Shown in pieces: positions 51,607 through 56,463 of a stretch of DNA of 56,463 nt. The notes beneath the pieces were generated by a model. It made no database searches, was not told where the DNA came from, and was given only the letters and a program-made list of their open reading frames with translations. Both the position numbers and the translations under genes were made by a program. The stretch spans positions 581,702 to 638,164 of the forward strand of contig BFEA01000275.1 in the NCBI GenBank assembly GCA_003427395.1. Direction: 5' to 3'. The stretch is from Chara braunii (lineage: Eukaryota; Streptophyta; Charophyceae; Charales; Characeae). Positions within the stretch are counted from its first letter, which is position 1. Each line of letters begins with the position of its first letter.

Positions 51607-52060
51607 CCCCTACCGCCATTGTCCAATAGGGTCCATGAATTATCCGCAAAGGTAAGAGCACTGAAATGACCTGGCACGTGGCTTCGTGCAGCAGGCTGGA
51701 ATTGTAGTCACATACCCATAAATGCCATAGACAAGACTTCTATGTTCACACCAGGTGCAGCACTGCCGTCCTCTGGCCAGACGGCACGGTGCTCTTCTTC
51801 TATCCAGCGGACAACGTCTGTGAAATCAGAAACGGTATAAGGGTTACAATTGTAAGCATGGAGACATACATGAATAGCATAGTACGCACAGCGGCCTCGC
51901 TGTAGCGCTATGACATCGTCCGATTCCGCAGGTTGCGCGAGAGATTCATTCGCGGTGGGGGGAGATTCGTTCAATCCTGCACATTGCACAGGCCACGGAG
52001 AGTCATTTCGATCTTGATCAATTGGCTCTGGTATGCACTCCGCAGAGAGAGATGATCTTC
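51560..52060 (-). pseudogene. Possible papain-fold cysteine peptidase domain, decayed
   Basis: RGRCAYYAIHVCLHAYNC (Cys codon at 51890-51888) resembles the catalytic-Cys helix of OTU/Josephin-like peptidases. About 70 residues later, after one frame change near 51690, PGHFSALTFADNSWTLLDNG (His codon 51668-51666) resembles the catalytic His strand followed by an Asp/Asn. Spacing and order fit a papain-fold deubiquitinase-like domain. The assignment rests on two motifs only, so another small domain cannot be excluded. A further shift lies in the CTCTCTCT tract near 52046. Confidence 0.45.
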
Positions 52061-53180
52061 ACTCGAGGGCTCCATCAGGTAATCAAAAGACGGTTCATTG
52101 TCACTTTGGGGAGGGGAGCAAGCGGGGCTAGGTGGATGAGAGAGGGGCGAGTCAGGGGGGTGAGAATTGACTGGACCAGATGTGGGAAGCGGAAGCTGAT
52201 CAGCCGCACTTGTGCTAAGAGCGGTTGTTAGTCGTGCAAACGCTGCACAAGTAGCTGCACCTCGTGTCTGGTGCACACGCAGGCCGGCAGCACTGAAGAA
52301 ATCATCGCCACGTTGTGGGCATCAGCCTCCAAATGTACTATTCCTGGCTAACGTGTACCGAAGGCGACGATGTCATTCGGAACGGTTGCGAGCATGTTGC
52401 CAGCGCAGATCTCTAATGCCTGCAGGAGGCACGGTCACCATGCTACTCGAGGATAAACAAGGCTGCTGTCTTGGAGGAGGCAGTGCAAACGGAGAACGTC
52501 CCCCCCGAAGAGGCATCTGCAACGGTCGATCTAACGACGTATGCGTCCGCCGACGGGCCCGTTGTCACGGCTGATCTGACCATGAATGTGATGACGGTGA
52601 TGATGACGTAGAGGTCGATGACGAACAGGAGGCCTGCGACGTGGCGGAAGGGGAAGAAGGAGAAGAGGAAGAGGAAGAAGTAGAGGCAAATGGCAAAGGG
52701 GTTGGTGTAGTAGAAGATGCCGGCGGGGGGAGTGTTGGCAATGATGGCTGTGGTGGTGCTGAAGATGATGGTGGTAGCGACGGCGGCAGCGGTGGTGGTG
52801 CTGGAGGTGCTGGGGGTGGTGTTGGAGGAGGAGAGGGCGATGGTAAATCGAAGCATCTTTCCGAATTGCTCAACGTGGAGGAGGGGGGGGCGGTGGTGGA
52901 GATAATGATGGCGGCGGTGGCAGCGGTATACTTTCAGGTACCGCCGCCGTATTGGTACTGCAGCCACTTTGGCCAAATTTGTTGCGACTGGTCTGGTCTC
53001 CTGCCGGGTTGGCGAATCCACACGTCTGGCATTTTGACAGAAATAACAGAAGAGGTCCACCGTGTTTGGTTGTGTGGAGGGATGATGCTGCCTATGGTCA
53101 AAATCGGTGTTGGGCTGCGGGACGTGGCCTATTGCGTGTGGTTGTGCGGAAGACCTGCGCACGGAAGACCTGCGCACAGA
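52061..53180 (-). pseudogene. Pro/Ser-rich linker region of the retroelement ORF
   Basis: One frame (52873-52565) encodes a Pro- then Ser/Thr-rich stretch (SPSPPPTPPPAPPAPPPLPP). An overlapping frame reads Ser/Thr-rich sequence. Stretches such as HQTRGAATCAAFARLTTALS (52276 on) look protein-like. Frames change repeatedly, so the original reading is uncertain. It may have been a flexible linker between RT and the C-terminal domains. Confidence 0.4.
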
Positions 53181-54111
53181 ACTAGCATCTGAGAGTGGGT
53201 GAGCAATTGCCCAGCGTACCATGCGGCGAAACCAGTTTGAATGCTGTATAACATGAGTGTGTAGCCGGCGCTGCAGGCCACGTACATATGCAGTCCAGCC
53301 TCTAACCAGGACACTGGGGGGATGGCCTCTAGTAAACATTCATCGTGTCAAGGAATTCACTGCAGCTTTAAAGTCGGCAGTATTGCAACAGATATGTTTG
53401 AATCGTGTTAGCAGCCCTGTGACCACCCCTGCAGGCTGATGAGCTGGCACATTAGAGGAAGCATTGGGGTAGCGTATGACAACGAATGTCCAAGCCTCAG
53501 CTTTATCAAACATGCCAATGCAAAGTGAGCAGTCCGGCCGAACCAGGATTCTTGCCCCAAGGAAAAAACACGACCCATCTTGCTCAGTAGCGTCCTTCCA
53601 CTTGAGGCCATATCGAGCAGGAGCGGGCGATGATGTCTTCCAAGATAAGATGTCATCGATGAATCGGTACGTAAATGCATGTGCTTGCACAGCGCGCAGA
53701 TCCCGGTGACGAAGTTCATCAACAAACTGTGCTTCATCCCAGCAGTGCATAAGATTGGCAATTTCTGGTCCGGCGTTAGTGCCCCAGGGGATACCTACCA
53801 CCTGATGGCACAGAGTGCCATCCCTTGTGTAGAGAGATAAGTATTGGAAACCACAAACCGCAGATGCTGTTCTATTTCTGACACAAAAAGGGTGTCCGAC
53901 CCATGTGCAGTAACCCACTCCCCTCGACGAGGACCTCCTACGGTCATGTATATTTGTACTGGCCTTGTTCCCTGCGGCATCCACAACAAGGCGTAATCAT
54001 GTGCTTCACGAACCGCATTCAGGACATTGTTAAGAATCCTGTCATGTGGCAGGTTAGTGTGCATGGTTGTAAAATCTGTTGTATGGTGTGTGAGTGTGTG
54101 TGTGTGTGTGT
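53181..54111 (-). pseudogene. Reverse transcriptase domain, 5'-truncated and frame-broken
   Basis: In order: TDFTTMHTNLPHD (motif A region), HLRFVVSNTYLS, QVVGIPWGTNAGPEIANLM (motif B), YRFIDDILSW (catalytic Asp-Asp, motif C), LGARILVRPDCSL, then ASSNVPAHQPAGVVTGLLTR and an Arg-rich thumb-like end. This order matches a family of RTs in retroelements of many animals and algae that read GIPMGTN and RYIDDVL. One frame change lies near 53840 and one in-frame TGA at 53343-53341. The 5' end is lost at a (CA)n tract (54085-54111). Whether it belongs to Penelope-like or another non-LTR lineage needs a tree. Confidence 0.85.
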
Positions 54112-54389
54112 TTTAGATTCTCCCCACAACAGGCCCAATTCCACCCAGGTGATGAGATTCAGAATCAAAGCAGTCTTCGTCCTCTTGCAGACAACGAGAG
54201 CATTTGAGATGTCCAACATATTCAAGCAATTTTATAATTAGACAGTTTTTTGGTTGTCCTTGGGGTACCCCTTTCATTGTTCTTGCAGCTCCCCTTTTAC
54301 TGTGCCTCTTACGCACAAGGCTGCCCACGTTGATTGTGGTTGAGCGGCAGCTGCCCACATCCCCGTGTGCCTTCACGGCCCACTTGCAC

Positions 54390-54392
<3 letters not shown>
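54106..54392 (+). repeat. Family G repeat copy next to the RT 5' break
   Basis: TGTGTTTTAGATTCTCCCCA, CAACAGGCCCAATTCCACCC and AGGTGATGAGATTC open it. CAGCTCCCCTTTTACTGTGC, CTGCCCACGTTGATTGTGGT and CACATCCCCGTGTGCCTTCA follow. It begins exactly where the RT homology stops. Confidence 0.8.

Positions 54393-54466
<74 letters not shown>
54390..54466. repeat. (TG)n microsatellite
   Basis: About 38 TG units, feeding into a TTGTGGATTTTCACCACCAC hairpin of family G. Confidence 0.97.
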
Positions 54467-54468
<2 letters not shown>

Positions 54469-54900
54469 GTTGTGGATTTTCACCACCACAACCCCAGTTC
54501 GCCCAGATGAGTAGATCCAATATCAACGCAGCTTGTGGGTGGGTGTGTTGTAGATTGTATCCACAACAGCCCTTATTCCACCCAGATGAGTACATCCAAA
54601 CTCCGAGCAGCTTTACCTCTACTGCAGACAATGAGGCACACTTGAGATGAGCCAACACAACAATTAAACAGTTTTACCCCCATAGCAAAGCAACATGGAG
54701 CAGAACAGATTTCTTGACTATCTTTACTTTGGCTTTGTTTGGGGTACCTCTTTTGTTTGTTCTTGCGAGTCCTTCACTGTATTGTGCGTCTCGCGTGCAA
54801 GGCTGATCACGTTGATTGTGGTTGAGCACCAGCTGGCCAAATCCCCGTGCGCCAAAACAGCCCACTTGCACGTTCTGAGTGTGTTATCATGCTCACTAAA
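54467..54900 (+). repeat. Family G repeats, two further copies
   Basis: CACCACAACCCCAGTTCGCC, AGATGAGTAGATCC and ATCCACAACAGCCCTTATTC are two starts. GCAAGGCTGATCACGTTGAT, TGTGGTTGAGCACCAGCTGG and CCAAATCCCCGTGCGCC are the second part again. Confidence 0.8.
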
Positions 54901-55432
54901 CGCACCTCCACAAAACTATCTTGGCACACTCAGACAGAGGCCAGATCAGATGCCTGACGCATGCCCTATGCATGTACGGGATGCCCATACATATGGGTAT
55001 AAGGTTTGGAAAAAGTGGGCAGATCGCAATTTCTAGTTCCCCACGGGGTTATTTTTTAAATCACCCCCCAGAAAAAAAGTGCGCTTGTTCACATCAAGCG
55101 TGTCCATCACCTCCCGGAGGGGTAGCAGGACAATAAAACTAAAATGTGAGTGGATTTTCAGCCATCGAGATGAAGGATTGGACAGTTGACAAAGGATTGA
55201 AATTCATTGAACGGTTGATGATTTTTTAGCTTCTCCTTCTTCTAGCAGGATCACCCCCCCGCCGCCTGGCTCCATCCGTGTTACTGCCTCCCCCCAAACA
55301 TAATGCATATGCATCAGTGCTGCAAACCAGTAATACCGGTAGGCCCTCCCCCAACCGGAACAGGACCGGTCCTACCGGGAGGTCGACAGGGCCGGTTCAC
55401 CCCCCGGTTGGCCGTAGCGTATAAAAAAAAAA
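54901..55432. other. Intergenic, no supported gene
   Basis: Includes GGACCGGTCCTACCGGGAGG-type palindromic sequence near 55362-55385. No recognised gene. Confidence 0.45.
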
Positions 55433-55439
55433 AAAAAAT

Positions 55440-55471
<32 letters not shown>

Positions 55472-55502
55472 GTATTAGTATTAGTATTAGTATTAGTATT
55501 AA
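55433..55502. repeat. (ATT)n and (TATTAG)n microsatellites
   Basis: About nine ATT units then five TATTAG units. Confidence 0.95.
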
Positions 55503-55629
55503 AGCCCAGGGTGTTGTAGAGGCCAAGGACTAGACCCACGGTGATCACTGGCAGCGGCAGCCGGTGGTTGTCCTGACAGGCTAGGCCACCTTCCGTACCC
55601 TTCCCCACGTTAATGCTCCCAGCGCAACC

Positions 55630-55745
55630 CCTATCCCTACTATCCTACCTCAGTGTGACCAGCACTCAGGACCATCACCCTACCACTATCGAGGGCAACT
55701 TGGACCAGTCTGAGACAGCAGTGACAAGCACCCCCTAGCACTATA
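55630..55745 (-). repeat. Dispersed repeat, inverted copy of about 4178-4240
   Basis: TACCTCAGTGTGACCAGCAC, TCAGGACCATCACCCTACCA and CAAGCACCCCCTAGCAC are the complement of the segment near 4.2 kb. Confidence 0.7.
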
Positions 55746-56390
55746 ACCCCCACCCCCCAGTTTTTGGGTGGGAAGTACAGTCCCTACCCTGCCACTAACA
55801 CCCCCAGCCCCCTTTTCAAAGTTTTGAGCCAGAAGGTTAACGTTTGCAGAAAGCCAGGTACGTTGTTGTCAACGTCTGCTGAAGCCCGTGCTTGCTGAAA
55901 CCCCACCACTAACACCCTCACCATGATATGCATTCTATTCGAGTTTTCCCAGAAAAAAAATCGATTTTTGAAAAGTTGCCCTTTTTTATTGAATATACAA
56001 CGGCACTTCTTATAGAGTGCATGATATACTAAGTGAGGTGGTTACATGGACGTAGATGATACATTCAGGATGCACCGTCAGCGCCCTCTTTTTCCATGTC
56101 CCTTGGGATCCTAACCGCCGAACCTCAAACTATGCATTGTATTGCTATGCAACATATCTGCGCTTTATTCGGATTTGCACCGTTACTCTATATTTTAACA
56201 ATTTGATAATGCTGTCTATCAAGGGGGCTCACCCTGTCAGAGGGTCCTGCCCGTATTATTTTTGCTGGTAGATAGATCACGAGTTTGAGTCCTGCTTCGT
56301 GAACCAGATGGATACAGTAATATCAGCAGTAATAGTAGGGGGTAGTCGTGCTCGAGGGATAATCCCCACTGTCACAGCTCGTATTTGCAA

Positions 56391-56393
<3 letters not shown>
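55746..56393. other. Intergenic; possible tRNA-like B box
   Basis: CCACTAACACCC(C/T)CA recurs (55793, 55907). ATAGATCACGAGTTTGAGTC at 56271 resembles the B box of the tRNA-derived retroposon at 15.6-16.0 kb. No gene seen. Confidence 0.45.

Positions 56394-56463
<70 letters not shown>
56394..56463. repeat. (GA)n microsatellite at the right window edge
   Basis: GA/AG dinucleotides run to the end of the window. Confidence 0.97.

Noticed and set aside
52641-53192. 183-codon plus-strand frame rich in Glu/Gly/Val
   Set aside because: It is the antisense of the Pro/Ser-rich linker of the retroelement. Composition and strand argue against a gene.

Overview
This window looks like nuclear DNA of a repeat-rich eukaryote. 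The signs are a spliced protein gene with GT-AG introns, nuclear-type tRNA genes, spliceosomal snRNA copies with poly(A) tails, dense small inverted-repeat transposons and long microsatellites. The one host protein gene I recognise is COX15 (mitochondrial heme A synthase). An organelle-type tRNA-His copy in one COX15 intron fits a plant or streptophyte alga. The very low gene density and miniature-element load would suit a large charophyte genome such as Chara, but that is a low-confidence inference.

Layout. Positions 1-22,500 hold no gene I can support. They are a mosaic of at least four families of inverted-repeat miniature elements (called A, B, C and D here), an A-tailed retroposon (SINE-like) family, tRNA-like retroposon fragments, U6 snRNA pseudogenes and microsatellites. 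Positions 23,857-37,079 (minus strand) carry COX15 in seven exons. They encode about 449 residues, and all splice phases close. Its introns hold a U6 retrocopy, two hAT-like miniature elements with 8-bp target duplications, organelle-type tRNA-like sequence, and decayed coding-like segments I cannot name. Positions 37,080-40,100 have CA/TG repeats and a U2 snRNA-like copy. Positions 40,124-41,536 contain four identical tRNA-Arg(UCU) genes with decayed tRNA-like sequence between them and a 90-N gap. A second well-preserved U6 retrocopy is at 42.3 kb. Positions 43.5-49.7 kb are duplications and microsatellites, including a Tn5/Nextera adapter junction left in the assembly at 45,510-45,547. Positions 50.4-54.1 kb (minus strand) hold a decayed retroelement: a reverse transcriptase of the MGTN/IDD type, a Pro/Ser-rich linker, a possible papain-fold cysteine peptidase and repeated Cys/His-rich modules.

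The most interesting signals are: (1) two U6 retrocopies with different target duplications that share the same 8-nt insertion next to the ACAGAGA box; (2) the RT, peptidase-like and zinc-module retroelement; (3) a U6 retrocopy split by a 1.9-kb compound insertion, and another invaded by a SINE with a 15-bp target duplication; (4) the tRNA-Arg array. Several assembly artefacts should be fixed before the window is used as reference.
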